A DNA stretch of 64,000 bases from NCBI GenBank assembly GCA_050943535.1, contig JBMNPJ010000012.1, positions 17,223 through 81,222 on the forward strand. The letters are read 5' to 3'. The stretch comes from Massiliimalia sp050943535. GTDB taxonomy: Bacteria > Bacillota > Clostridia > Oscillospirales > Ruminococcaceae. Each line of letters starts with the position of its first letter. Position 1 is the stretch's first letter. Of this stretch, positions 8,605-16,576 are shown in pieces. Below the pieces are notes generated by a model. The model made no database searches. It was not told the origin of the DNA and saw nothing but the letters and a program-made list of their open reading frames with translations. Both the position numbers and the translations under genes were made by a program.

Positions 8605-9167
8605 CCTATCTGTTGTTATTTGTAGAATTTTTCAAAACCGGTCTGTTTGCCATCGGCGGCGGTTTAGCCACTCTGCCTTTCCTTTATGATCTGGCGGATA
8701 AATACCCTTGGTTCGACCGTTCTATGCTGGCAGATATGATCGCAGTCAGCGAATCCACCCCAGGACCTATCGGCGTTAACATGGCCACCTATGCCGGATT
8801 CCATGCGGGCGGTATTTTAGGCGGTATCATTGCCACAGTAGGGCTGGTTACCCCATCTGTCATTGTCATTGTCATTGTGGCAAAATTCCTACAAAAATTC
8901 AGTGACAATAAATATGTAAACCACGCCTTTTATGGCCTGCGTCCGGTAGTAACAGCACTGATTGCAGCAGCATGCTTTGAGATTTTAAAAATCACCGTAT
9001 TTACCTTTGATACCTTTTTATCCACAAACCAGATTTTAGATTTAATCAATTGGAAAAACACGGTACTGTTTGCAGTGCTTTTATTCGCTGTTTTAAAATG
9101 GAAAAAACACCCTATCATTTACATCGCTGCCGGAGCAGTCTGCGGAATGATTTTTCAGCTGCAATAA
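8601..9167 (+). CDS. Chromate transporter family, second half-size subunit
   Basis: 188 residues starting at ATG 8601, which overlaps the stop of the preceding gene (ATGA) and follows GGAAGGGGG. 'FFKTGLFAIGGGLATLPFL' and 'STPGPIGVNMATYAG' are the paired CHR motifs in the form typical of the second subunit. The two half-size proteins presumably assemble as a heterodimer in the membrane. A bidirectional terminator follows at once. Confidence 0.9.
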   Translation: MTYLLLFVEFFKTGLFAIGGGLATLPFLYDLADKYPWFDRSMLADMIAVSESTPGPIGVNMATYAGFHAGGILGGIIATVGLVTPSVIVIVIVAKFLQKFSDNKYVNHAFYGLRPVVTALIAAACFEILKITVFTFDTFLSTNQILDLINWKNTVLFAVLLFAVLKWKKHPIIYIAAGAVCGMIFQLQ

Positions 9168-9179
9168 ACAGAACATAAC

Positions 9180-9219
9180 ATAAAAATGGAGCTGTCTTTT
9201 TAGACAGCTCCATTTTTAT
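9180..9219. terminator. Bidirectional intrinsic terminator
   Basis: A perfect 18-bp stem (ATAAAAATGGAGCTGTCT and complement) with a 4-nt loop and A/T-runs on both sides, placed between the convergent chromate transporter and ybaK genes. Confidence 0.9.
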
Positions 9220-9250
9220 TTGATGAATATAACAATGTAAACACATTCTG

Positions 9251-9736
9251 TTATAAAATCAGGTCTGCCACCTTAGCGCCTGCTGCACGAATTAAGTCTT
9301 TGGGCGCCAATTCCACCTGAAAACCGATTTTTCCGCCGCTGACTATCATGGAAGAAAGCTCTAGACAGCTTTCGTGAATCACGGTAGGATATTGCTTTTT
9401 CATTCCAATCGGAGAACAACCTCCGCGGATATATCCAGTTACCCCATTTATTTCCTTCACATGAATCATCTGAACTGATTTTTCCCCCACGGCTTTAGCC
9501 GCCTTTTTCAGATTCAGCTCCTGATTGACCGGAATCACAAAAACATAATAGTTCTTGCTGTGGCCCACTGCTACCAGCGTTTTAAACACCTGCTCCGGAC
9601 GCTGACCCAGTTTTTGCGCCACCGCCTGTCCGTCAATCGCCCCGTCCTCATGTTCATAGGTATGCCCTTCATACGGGATCTTTTCCCGTTCCAAAATCCG
9701 CATCACATTGGTTTTTATGTTTTTTGCTGAACCCAC
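9251..9736 (-). CDS. ybaK: Cys-tRNA(Pro)/Cys-tRNA(Cys) deacylase, YbaK type
   Basis: 161 residues from a GTG at 9736, preceded by AAGGGAGAAGG; the alternative ATG at 9769 would add 11 residues upstream of that ribosome site. The YbaK/EbsC fold is indicated by 'VFKTLVAVG', 'VIPVNQELNLKKAAKAVG' and 'YIRGGCSPIGMKKQYPTVI', the last being the conserved GG.SP.G.kk segment with the active-site Lys region. The enzyme hydrolyses mischarged Cys-tRNA(Pro). It converges on the chromate transporter genes. Confidence 0.92.
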   Translation of the reverse strand: MGSAKNIKTNVMRILEREKIPYEGHTYEHEDGAIDGQAVAQKLGQRPEQVFKTLVAVGHSKNYYVFVIPVNQELNLKKAAKAVGEKSVQMIHVKEINGVTGYIRGGCSPIGMKKQYPTVIHESCLELSSMIVSGGKIGFQVELAPKDLIRAAGAKVADLIL

Positions 9737-9862
9737 AGTTATTCCTTCTCCCTTTTCAGATGATACCACTCAAAAACAAAACAGCGTCAGCTTTTGCCAA
9801 CTATTTGCTGTGATCATTTTATCACATTGCAAAATCACTGTCAAAAGCCAACGCTTACTCTA

Positions 9863-10978
9863 TTATTCCTGCTGGTTACACCAATCCCAAATTTGAGATA
9901 ATGATCCTGCTGGAACTCCATAATACTCATAAACCGCCTGGGATAATGCCGCTATATTTTTAAGGGGCGTATCAATCTGAAGACAATGGCTGGGCTGAAG
10001 AATATACCCTCCATCTTTTCCCATCGTATCCAACAAACGAAAAACTTCTTCCTTTACCTGCTTTGGCGTACCAAAAGGCATAACTGTCTGGACGTCTATT
10101 CCTCCACTGAAAGCAATATCTTTCCCAAATTCTTTTTTCAGATATTCCGGATTCATTCCCTTTGCGCTGGTTTGAATAGGATTTAAAATATCAACTCCGA
10201 TATCAATCAGTTCCGGAATTAATCCTACCGCACTGCCGCAACAGTGAAATTCCACCAGTAGATTCTCTTTATGAGCTAATTCTACCAAAGACCGATAATA
10301 GGGCTTAAAGAATTCCCGAAATAATCCAGGGCTAATCAGCAAATTTTCCTGGGTTGCCCAGTCATCTGCCAAATGAATACAGCAAAAATTGTTTGTTATT
10401 TCTTCCCGGCATGTAGCGATTAATTTTTGGTAGTATTCAAACCCAAATTCCCAGACCTTTCGAATAATCTTTTCAGCCAACTCAGGCTCCAACAGCAAAT
10501 CCTCCAAAAACTGTTCCATTCCCCGCATATCCCATGAAAACCAACCTAATGCGAAATAACCTGCAGTAAAAGGTAAATTGGGTTTATTCCGCATTTGTTC
10601 TGTCAAATGACTGTAGTCAAAATCTTTAGCAGCCGGCCATGGATAAGAATCAATTTCATCTAAAGATTTGATATCTTTTAAAGGATAATCAATTGCTTCG
10701 GAATAACTTCCTTTGCCAAAACTTACATCCCGCATATGAACACCAAACATATTGGTATAACTTCCGTCTTCAAAATAGCGAACAGCATTTCCGCAGTATT
10801 GCGGAGATGTGAACCCCCGATCGCATTCAAAAACGTCTTCCACCCGGTCATACTGCGGAAATTGTTCCATTAAAGGGTGAAATTTATTTCGGAGTTCCGA
10901 CACCATATCAAACGAATAGGGGATCCTGTCAAAAGATTTTCGATTTAAAGATGCACGAAACCGTTCTAAACTTGTCAT
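9863..10978 (-). CDS. Uroporphyrinogen decarboxylase-family protein in a sugar ABC cluster
   Basis: 371 residues with the UroD/MtaA TIM-barrel pattern: N-terminal 'RFRASLNRKSFDRIPYSFD', 'LADDWATQENLLISP' in the middle and 'FSGGIDVQT' late. It is not a haem-pathway UroD, because the N-terminal substrate-binding signature is absent. His245 and Cys247 plus Cys332 give a HxC...C arrangement like the zinc site of the corrinoid methyltransferases MtaA, MtbA and CmuA. It follows the ABC permeases by 22 bp and is probably in their operon, suggesting action on the imported compound. Methyl transfer is an inference; the substrate is unknown. Confidence 0.75.
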   Translation of the reverse strand: MTSLERFRASLNRKSFDRIPYSFDMVSELRNKFHPLMEQFPQYDRVEDVFECDRGFTSPQYCGNAVRYFEDGSYTNMFGVHMRDVSFGKGSYSEAIDYPLKDIKSLDEIDSYPWPAAKDFDYSHLTEQMRNKPNLPFTAGYFALGWFSWDMRGMEQFLEDLLLEPELAEKIIRKVWEFGFEYYQKLIATCREEITNNFCCIHLADDWATQENLLISPGLFREFFKPYYRSLVELAHKENLLVEFHCCGSAVGLIPELIDIGVDILNPIQTSAKGMNPEYLKKEFGKDIAFSGGIDVQTVMPFGTPKQVKEEVFRLLDTMGKDGGYILQPSHCLQIDTPLKNIAALSQAVYEYYGVPAGSLSQIWDWCNQQE

Positions 10979-11000
10979 AATAGATGTCCTCTCAAAACTT

Positions 11001-11819
11001 TTATCCTTTCACTGCACCCGATGTCAAAGACTGAATAAACAGCCGAGATAAAAAGGCATAAACAATTAAAATAGGGAGCGTTGAAATTAAAATACCCACA
11101 CAGGTGACAGAAAAGTTATTATTAAAAATACCATTTAAAGTAGCCAACGCCAAAGGCAGTGTAAATTTTTCAGAACTAAACAGAACTACTAATGGGGTAG
11201 CATAATTATTCCAGCTTCCCATAAACGTTAAAATTCCAACAGATGCCAGTACGGGTTTAATTAGCGGAAGAATAATCCTCAAGAAAATCCCAAAATCTCG
11301 ACAACCGTCAATTTTGGCTGCATCCACTAAACTATCCGGTATTGTTTCTGACATATATCCACGAATAATAAAAATCCCTAATCCTGTTCCAAAGCTAGGT
11401 AAAATTAAAGGCCACAAGGTATCAATTAATCCCAAAGCTTTCATTTCCTGTACAAAACCCACAAAAGAAAGTTGGGTCGGCACAAACATGGTCACCATCA
11501 CCAACATAAACAAGGTTTCTTTCCCGCGGAATCGATGTTTTGAAAAAGCATAAGCGGCCAAAGCAGAAAAAAACAAATTCATAGCTGTAGAAGTAACACT
11601 TACCATACAACTATTTGCAAAATTCCTTAAAATATTAAGACTTCCAAACAAGGTTTTTAAGTTAATCAAAAATTGATCTTTGGGAATCATGGGTATCTGA
11701 GAAAACAAGGAGCCGTTTTCCCAAGTAGACATCACCAATACCCACCAAAAGGGAAGAAGGCAGAACAACAATATTGCGAATACTGTCAAATTCAATAAGA
11801 TTTTTCCAACCCATTTCAT
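11001..11819 (-). CDS. Carbohydrate ABC transporter permease (MalG/MsmG-like)
   Basis: 272 residues with six membrane helices and the EAA loop 'DAAKIDGCRDFGIFLRIILPLIKP', the contact site for the ATPase subunit. The C-terminal '...FIQSLTSGAVKG' is the standard ending of sugar permeases of the CUT1 family. Its ATG follows directly on the stop of the partner permease gene, so the two are translationally coupled. No ATPase gene is in the cluster, so a shared MsmK-type ATPase encoded elsewhere is likely. Confidence 0.93.
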   Translation of the reverse strand: MKWVGKILLNLTVFAILLFCLLPFWWVLVMSTWENGSLFSQIPMIPKDQFLINLKTLFGSLNILRNFANSCMVSVTSTAMNLFFSALAAYAFSKHRFRGKETLFMLVMVTMFVPTQLSFVGFVQEMKALGLIDTLWPLILPSFGTGLGIFIIRGYMSETIPDSLVDAAKIDGCRDFGIFLRIILPLIKPVLASVGILTFMGSWNNYATPLVVLFSSEKFTLPLALATLNGIFNNNFSVTCVGILISTLPILIVYAFLSRLFIQSLTSGAVKG

Positions 11820-12716
11820 TTAGTCGCCCTCCATTCCTGCATGATAGTTAATTTTATAAAATATAATTGACAAAACACATACAATCACAAAGGTAATCAC
11901 AGATACAGCGGAACCAAATCCCCAACGATTGCTTACAAATGTAGTAAAATAATTGAACATACCGCTATTTTGCGCTGCTCCGTTAGGACCCCCGGAAGCT
12001 CCATACAGCATCATTGGTTCATCAAACAAATTCATTCCTCCATTAATGCTGTTTAATAGCAGTAATACAATATATGGTTTTAACAGCGGCACTGTAATCC
12101 GCATAAAAATCTGCGCTGAATTCGCACCGTCAATTTTTGCCGCTTCATACAAAGTAGTATCTACTGACTGAAGCCCGCCTAAATAAATAATCATATGGTA
12201 ACCAAAATATTTCCAAACCACGACCAGAGCAATACAAAAAAACACATACTTACTTTCTCCAAGCCAGTTAATGTTTGCTTCAATCAACCCTAGCATACTT
12301 AGTAATTTATTGATAATCCCATATTCCCAACCTAACAGCATTTTAAATAGAATTCCTACAGCTATTGGCATAGTGATATATGGAATAAAATATGACATTT
12401 TGTAAATCCCTGGACGGACAATTAAACGACTGTTAAGCACAAATGCCATTAACAAAGCAAAAAATGTGGTAATTGGTCCTGTTAGTACATATTCTGCAGA
12501 AACCAATAGGGAATGCAGAAAAAATTCATTATGAACTGCGTCAGCATAGTTAGTGATACCAATAAATAATTTATCTCCGATTCCGTCCCATTCAAAAAAA
12601 CTCAACCAAAAAGCATATAGGGTAGGATAAAGTGAAAATAATGTATATCCAATAAAGAATGGTGCCACATATAAATATGGTGTCCACTTAAATTTTCTGG
12701 TTCTTTTCTGTTTCAT
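11820..12716 (-). CDS. Carbohydrate ABC transporter permease (MalF/MsmF-like)
   Basis: 298 residues; basic N-terminus 'MKQKRTRKFKWTPYLYVAPFFIGYTLFSLYP', six helices and EAA loop 'EAAKIDGANSAQIFMRITVPLLKP'. It forms the heterodimeric channel with the next permease. The gene lies 64 bp after the binding-protein gene, with a hairpin in the gap that would favour higher production of the binding protein. Confidence 0.93.
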   Translation of the reverse strand: MKQKRTRKFKWTPYLYVAPFFIGYTLFSLYPTLYAFWLSFFEWDGIGDKLFIGITNYADAVHNEFFLHSLLVSAEYVLTGPITTFFALLMAFVLNSRLIVRPGIYKMSYFIPYITMPIAVGILFKMLLGWEYGIINKLLSMLGLIEANINWLGESKYVFFCIALVVVWKYFGYHMIIYLGGLQSVDTTLYEAAKIDGANSAQIFMRITVPLLKPYIVLLLLNSINGGMNLFDEPMMLYGASGGPNGAAQNSGMFNYFTTFVSNRWGFGSAVSVITFVIVCVLSIIFYKINYHAGMEGD

Positions 12717-12739
12717 AAAAATGCTCCTTTCTGTATTTT

Positions 12740-12773
12740 AAAACAGGCGGCGGTAAAAACCACCACCTGTTTT
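12740..12773 (-). terminator. Attenuating hairpin between binding-protein and permease genes
   Basis: In minus-strand RNA a 15-bp stem (AAAACAGGUGGUGGU with ACCGCCGCCUGUUUU) forms with two U-G pairs that exist only on this strand, with a 4-nt loop. It is placed 7 bp after the binding-protein stop; such partial terminators set the excess of binding protein over permeases. Confidence 0.65.
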
Positions 12774-12780
12774 ATTGAAA

Positions 12781-14154
12781 TCAAGAAAGTTCCTTATACT
12801 GTGACATCATTTCAGCTTTCATCTTTTCCACAGCATCTTCTGCTGTCATTTGACCATTAAATACATTTTCAACATACTTATCTAAAATAGTGCTGATTGC
12901 AGAATCATATTTTGTTCTAGGAGAAAAAATCATATCTTCACCAAGTTCGGCATACTTTTTCCGCGCAACCTGTCCATCAAACAGAGGCACAGGTAGTTCA
13001 AAGTACGGATCATCCGCAGCTTCTTTTAAAGCAGGAAAGCATGCAAATTTTTTCAGCTGATCTGCCTGCATATCTACATCTGTCACTGCAAAATTAATAA
13101 ATGTCCATGCCAGTTCTTTATTATCTGCAGCTTTTGGAATTGCAAAACCATTTCCGCCATTGTTTACATTTCCTCCAGGTACACTGGTTACTCCCCATAA
13201 ACCATCTTGGGTATCCTGAACATTAGCAATTACAGTATAAGATTCTCCCCAGCTTCCACTCTGATACATTAATACTTGTCCATTTTTCATTCCTGCAGAC
13301 CATTCTGGAGACCAGTCCGTTTGTTTTCCATCAATTCCAGCTTCTCTGAATTTTTTGGCTGTATTCAAAGGTTCAATAAACATTTCTGTATTGATTACAT
13401 TATCTTCCACTCTAGCCTCTCCAGTTTGAGCAACCATTGTATTAAATACTTCTTTAGCATTTGGTACAATATATTTTTCTCCATTAGAAATCTCTTTTAA
13501 TTTCAAACCGTATTCATACACTGCATCCCAGTCAGAAAGCAGTTTCCCCACTTCTTCAGGATCGTCTGTTCCAAACAGTTCTTTGGCAATATCTCTACGA
13601 TAGAAATTAGCTGCCATTCCAGGTGAGTTAGGCATAACCCGCAGCACACCATCTGTTCCAATTCCACTATCAAACCAGAAGTCGTAATAATCGTCGCGCA
13701 TTTCCATCGCATTATACGGCTCGCTTCCTAAATCTTCTACCGCTGTACTGTTTGCCAATTCCCCATAATAAGCATTTTCAACCATAATTACATCTGGCAC
13801 TTCCGCACCTGATGACAGCATTTGCTGCAGTTTTGTATAATAATCGGCAAATACATTTACCTCTACCTGCGCATTTGGATACTTGGTAGCAAATTGTTGT
13901 GCATAATAAGGTGCACCCTTATCCCAGGTCCAATATGAAATTTCGCCTGTTACAGATTCGTCTACTTCCCGACTGACAGTAGAGGAATCATCCCCCAGAT
14001 CTGCTGCAGCAATCCCTGTATCGTCCAAAGCCTGGGATTCCGTATAATCCTTTCCAATCGTTTGCCCTTCGTTTTTGCTGTTGCCGCATCCGCTGCACGC
14101 TGCTAATAATAAACCCGCTAAGCATACGCACAAAACACGATTTCTTCTTTTCAT
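12781..14154 (-). CDS. Sugar ABC transporter substrate-binding lipoprotein
   Basis: 457 residues with a lipoprotein signal 'MKRRNRVLCVCLAGLLLAACSGCG' (lipobox ending at Cys20 or Cys23) and a SBP_bac_1 fold: 'ISYWTWDKGAPYYAQQF', 'PDVIMVENAYYGELA' and 'GNGFAIPKAADNKELAWTFINF' are typical of CUT1 oligosaccharide-binding proteins. It heads the operon SBP-permease-permease-UroD-like and is divergent from an AraC regulator. The ligand cannot be read from the sequence. Confidence 0.93.
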   Translation of the reverse strand: MKRRNRVLCVCLAGLLLAACSGCGNSKNEGQTIGKDYTESQALDDTGIAAADLGDDSSTVSREVDESVTGEISYWTWDKGAPYYAQQFATKYPNAQVEVNVFADYYTKLQQMLSSGAEVPDVIMVENAYYGELANSTAVEDLGSEPYNAMEMRDDYYDFWFDSGIGTDGVLRVMPNSPGMAANFYRRDIAKELFGTDDPEEVGKLLSDWDAVYEYGLKLKEISNGEKYIVPNAKEVFNTMVAQTGEARVEDNVINTEMFIEPLNTAKKFREAGIDGKQTDWSPEWSAGMKNGQVLMYQSGSWGESYTVIANVQDTQDGLWGVTSVPGGNVNNGGNGFAIPKAADNKELAWTFINFAVTDVDMQADQLKKFACFPALKEAADDPYFELPVPLFDGQVARKKYAELGEDMIFSPRTKYDSAISTILDKYVENVFNGQMTAEDAVEKMKAEMMSQYKELS

Positions 14155-14395
14155 AACACTTCCTCCTTATAATATATAATATTGTCTTTATTTTCCATTT
14201 TTTAAAACAAAGACATAATTGTACAACAAAGAAAAAACTCGATTTTTTGTTATAAAATAAACAAAAAATATAGTATTATAAAAAAATTACTAGAAAACTT
14301 TTATGCTATATGTTATTATTATAGTAAAATACTAAGATAATGCAATATTTTATATTGCCAAAAGAATATAAGATATTGTATTCAGAGGGGTTTTT
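14155..14395. promoter_or_regulatory. Divergent promoter region, ABC operon / AraC gene
   Basis: 241 bp of very AT-rich sequence. It contains a 17-bp inverted repeat GCAATAT-TTT-ATATTGC at 14342-14358, about 40 bp before the AraC start, and two direct copies of AACAAAGA (14206-14213 and 14225-14232) toward the binding-protein gene. TATTAT-like -10 elements for the minus direction lie near 14171-14185. These are candidate binding sites for the AraC protein encoded next door; none is proven. Confidence 0.45.
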
Positions 14396-15346
14396 ATGGA
14401 TACTTTATTCAGAAATTACAAACAATATATTTCACCAAATGTTTCCATGGGAAATTTTCTTCAATATGATATTTGTTTTCCCGCCTATGTGTTTGAACGC
14501 GATGCGTCCAATCCCCTTTTGAAAGATTTGTTTGTCACTTGGGCAGGTTACTATGAAAAAGCCCATGGCCATGTTCTTACTACCAGAATTTTAGAGGATG
14601 AATACTGTATGCTATACTGCATCGAAGGAAAAGGAACTTTTTATTCCAATGGGATACTTTTTCCGATCCAGGCCGGGGATTGCTTTTTTCTATTCAAAAA
14701 CGTAGAGCACTCTTACTTTGCAGATAAAGAAACCCCCTGGACCAAATATTGGATGGGATTTTCAGGAGAACTTTCTTCCGCCTATCTGCGCCATCTGGGT
14801 GTTTCTCCTGATAACCCAGTTCTTCACATTGGCATCGATTCTTCACTGGTAAACCTATTCTTTGATACCCTTGATATTTTTAAAACTGGATTTCATTCTG
14901 CAAATATGCTTCACGCCGCAACCAACTTGCGGTGCATCTTTAGTCGCATTATTGACCTCCAATTCACAAAAAAGCTGGTTGTTACAGGCACCATTACCAT
15001 GAACGATATTTTCGAAATTATGCTGTCCAATCTTTCTCGTCCTTTAACACTGGATGAACTGGCAGAAGACACTGGAATGTCTAAATACAGCCTCATTCGA
15101 AAATTCCGGGAAAAAACAGGTTATCCTCCATTAGAATACTTTACTCGTCTTAAAATCCAGCGAGCATGCCAGCTTTTAAAAGCAGAGAACAAAAAGGTAA
15201 AAGATGTAAGCGAAGAATTAGGATTTTCCAGTCCGTATTATTTTTCATTAGTATTTAAGCGGTATACTAATATGTCACCTACTGAATTTCGTCACTCCAA
15301 AGCGTTTTTTGAACCTGAATTCCCATGTTTTTCAAAAGACAAATAA
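14396..15346 (+). CDS. AraC family transcriptional regulator of the ABC/UroD cluster
   Basis: 316 residues. The N-terminal cupin-type sensing domain contains 'YCIEGKGTFYSNGILFPIQAGDCFFLF'-like cupin strands (about residues 70-120). The C-terminal 100 residues are a double HTH: 'RPLTLDELAEDTGMSKYSLIRKF' and 'VKDVSEELGFSSPYYFSLVFKRYTNMSPTEFR', the AraC signature. ATG 14396 follows AGAGGGG. Divergent from the ABC operon, it probably activates that operon when the imported sugar is present. Confidence 0.93.
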   Translation: MDTLFRNYKQYISPNVSMGNFLQYDICFPAYVFERDASNPLLKDLFVTWAGYYEKAHGHVLTTRILEDEYCMLYCIEGKGTFYSNGILFPIQAGDCFFLFKNVEHSYFADKETPWTKYWMGFSGELSSAYLRHLGVSPDNPVLHIGIDSSLVNLFFDTLDIFKTGFHSANMLHAATNLRCIFSRIIDLQFTKKLVVTGTITMNDIFEIMLSNLSRPLTLDELAEDTGMSKYSLIRKFREKTGYPPLEYFTRLKIQRACQLLKAENKKVKDVSEELGFSSPYYFSLVFKRYTNMSPTEFRHSKAFFEPEFPCFSKDK

Positions 15347-15378
15347 AAAAACAGCCTCAAAATTGAGGCTGTTTTTTA
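15345..15378. terminator. Bidirectional terminator
   Basis: AAAAAACAGCCTC and its complement around a short AAAATT loop, with T-runs on both sides, between the convergent AraC gene and the oxidoreductase gene. Confidence 0.88.
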
Positions 15379-15389
15379 TTTCACTTTTC

Positions 15390-16445
15390 TCAAATCCTAC
15401 AGCTAAAACCAGTTCCTTCTTCTTCGGAACGGAACAACAGGTCAATTACTTTCATAACACGCAGAGCCTGTTCTGGTTTTACAATCAGTTCATCTCCGTT
15501 ATCCAGCACGCCCAAAATGTTTTTATAGTAATCGCTCCAGTCGGTGTGTACTTCCGGCAATTCCATTTCTTTCAAAGTCTGTTTCGGACGAGGAGCCATA
15601 GTTCTGGTCGGACCAGCTTCGGTGTATACAATTTCGTCATCCCATGCCATCTGAGCATCGGTATTCAGCTGTACCATTTTACCTTTGCAGCTCCAGTCTT
15701 CTACCACTGCAGTACCGTCTGTACATGACATGTGCCACCGAGGCAGATTGACAAAGCAGTTGGTGGACATTTCACAGGTAGCAGATACTCCGTTTTCAAA
15801 CCGAAGGAATACTTTGATGTTGTCGTCTACATCGCTTCCAAACACCTTCTGCAGATGAGCACAAACAGAAACAACCGGAGAATCAATCATGTTCATCATC
15901 TGGTCAATCAGATGAACACCCCAGTCCAGCAGCATTCCGCCGCCGTTCACCTTGTGGTTCCGCCAGCCAAACATGGCACCACGGGAACCCTGAACCCGGC
16001 TTTCAATAAAGTAAGGTGTTCCAATTACACCACTGTCCACAATTTCCTTAATAATGCGGTAGTCTTTGTCCCAACGACGATTCTGGTGAATGGAGAAAAG
16101 CTTTCCAGTTTCTTTAGAAACCGCAATCATTTCTTCCAGCTCTGCTGCATTCATGGCAACCGGTTTTTCACAGATCACATTTTTCCCGGCGCGCAGGCAC
16201 TGAATGGTCAAATCTTTGTGGAAATTATTAGGTACTGCAATCGTAACCAGATCCACTTCTTTGTCCTGGAGCAGTTCTTCCAAGGATTCATATACATAAA
16301 GTCCTTTTTCTTCTGCCCGTTTCAGTGCTTCGCCGCGAATGTCATATGCGCCTTTTACCCGAATTTCCGGAAGCCGTTCCCGAATATTTTCACAGTGCCA
16401 GCTTCCCATGCCGCCAAAGCCAATCACAGCCCATGTATGTGTCAT
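15390..16445 (-). CDS. Gfo/Idh/MocA family NAD(P)-dependent oxidoreductase
   Basis: 351 residues. The Rossmann motif 'WAVIGFGGMGSWH' opens the protein, and 'NVICEKPVAMN' (the EKP motif with the catalytic Lys) and 'LDWGVHLIDQMMNM' (with the conserved D...H) follow, as in inositol and sugar dehydrogenases of this family. The C-terminal alpha/beta domain forms the active site. Function is oxidation or reduction of a sugar, sugar acid or cyclitol; substrate unknown. It lies downstream of the beta-galactosidase gene on the same strand (131 bp gap) and may be in the same regulon. Confidence 0.9.
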   Translation of the reverse strand: MTHTWAVIGFGGMGSWHCENIRERLPEIRVKGAYDIRGEALKRAEEKGLYVYESLEELLQDKEVDLVTIAVPNNFHKDLTIQCLRAGKNVICEKPVAMNAAELEEMIAVSKETGKLFSIHQNRRWDKDYRIIKEIVDSGVIGTPYFIESRVQGSRGAMFGWRNHKVNGGGMLLDWGVHLIDQMMNMIDSPVVSVCAHLQKVFGSDVDDNIKVFLRFENGVSATCEMSTNCFVNLPRWHMSCTDGTAVVEDWSCKGKMVQLNTDAQMAWDDEIVYTEAGPTRTMAPRPKQTLKEMELPEVHTDWSDYYKNILGVLDNGDELIVKPEQALRVMKVIDLLFRSEEEGTGFSCRI

Positions 16446-16576
16446 AAAAATCCCTCCAAACAGTGTTTTACCGTTTTTTCATTCTGGTGCTATTATAGCA
16501 CGAAGTTCACCGAAATTTCTCGACATTTCATAAGCTTTTTTGGACAGTTATTGCGTTTTATCTGGTTTTACTGCAT

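Noticed and set aside
9863..10978. Haem-pathway uroporphyrinogen decarboxylase HemE
   Set aside because: No N-terminal HemE substrate motif, a HxC...C metal pattern instead, and a sugar transporter operon context.
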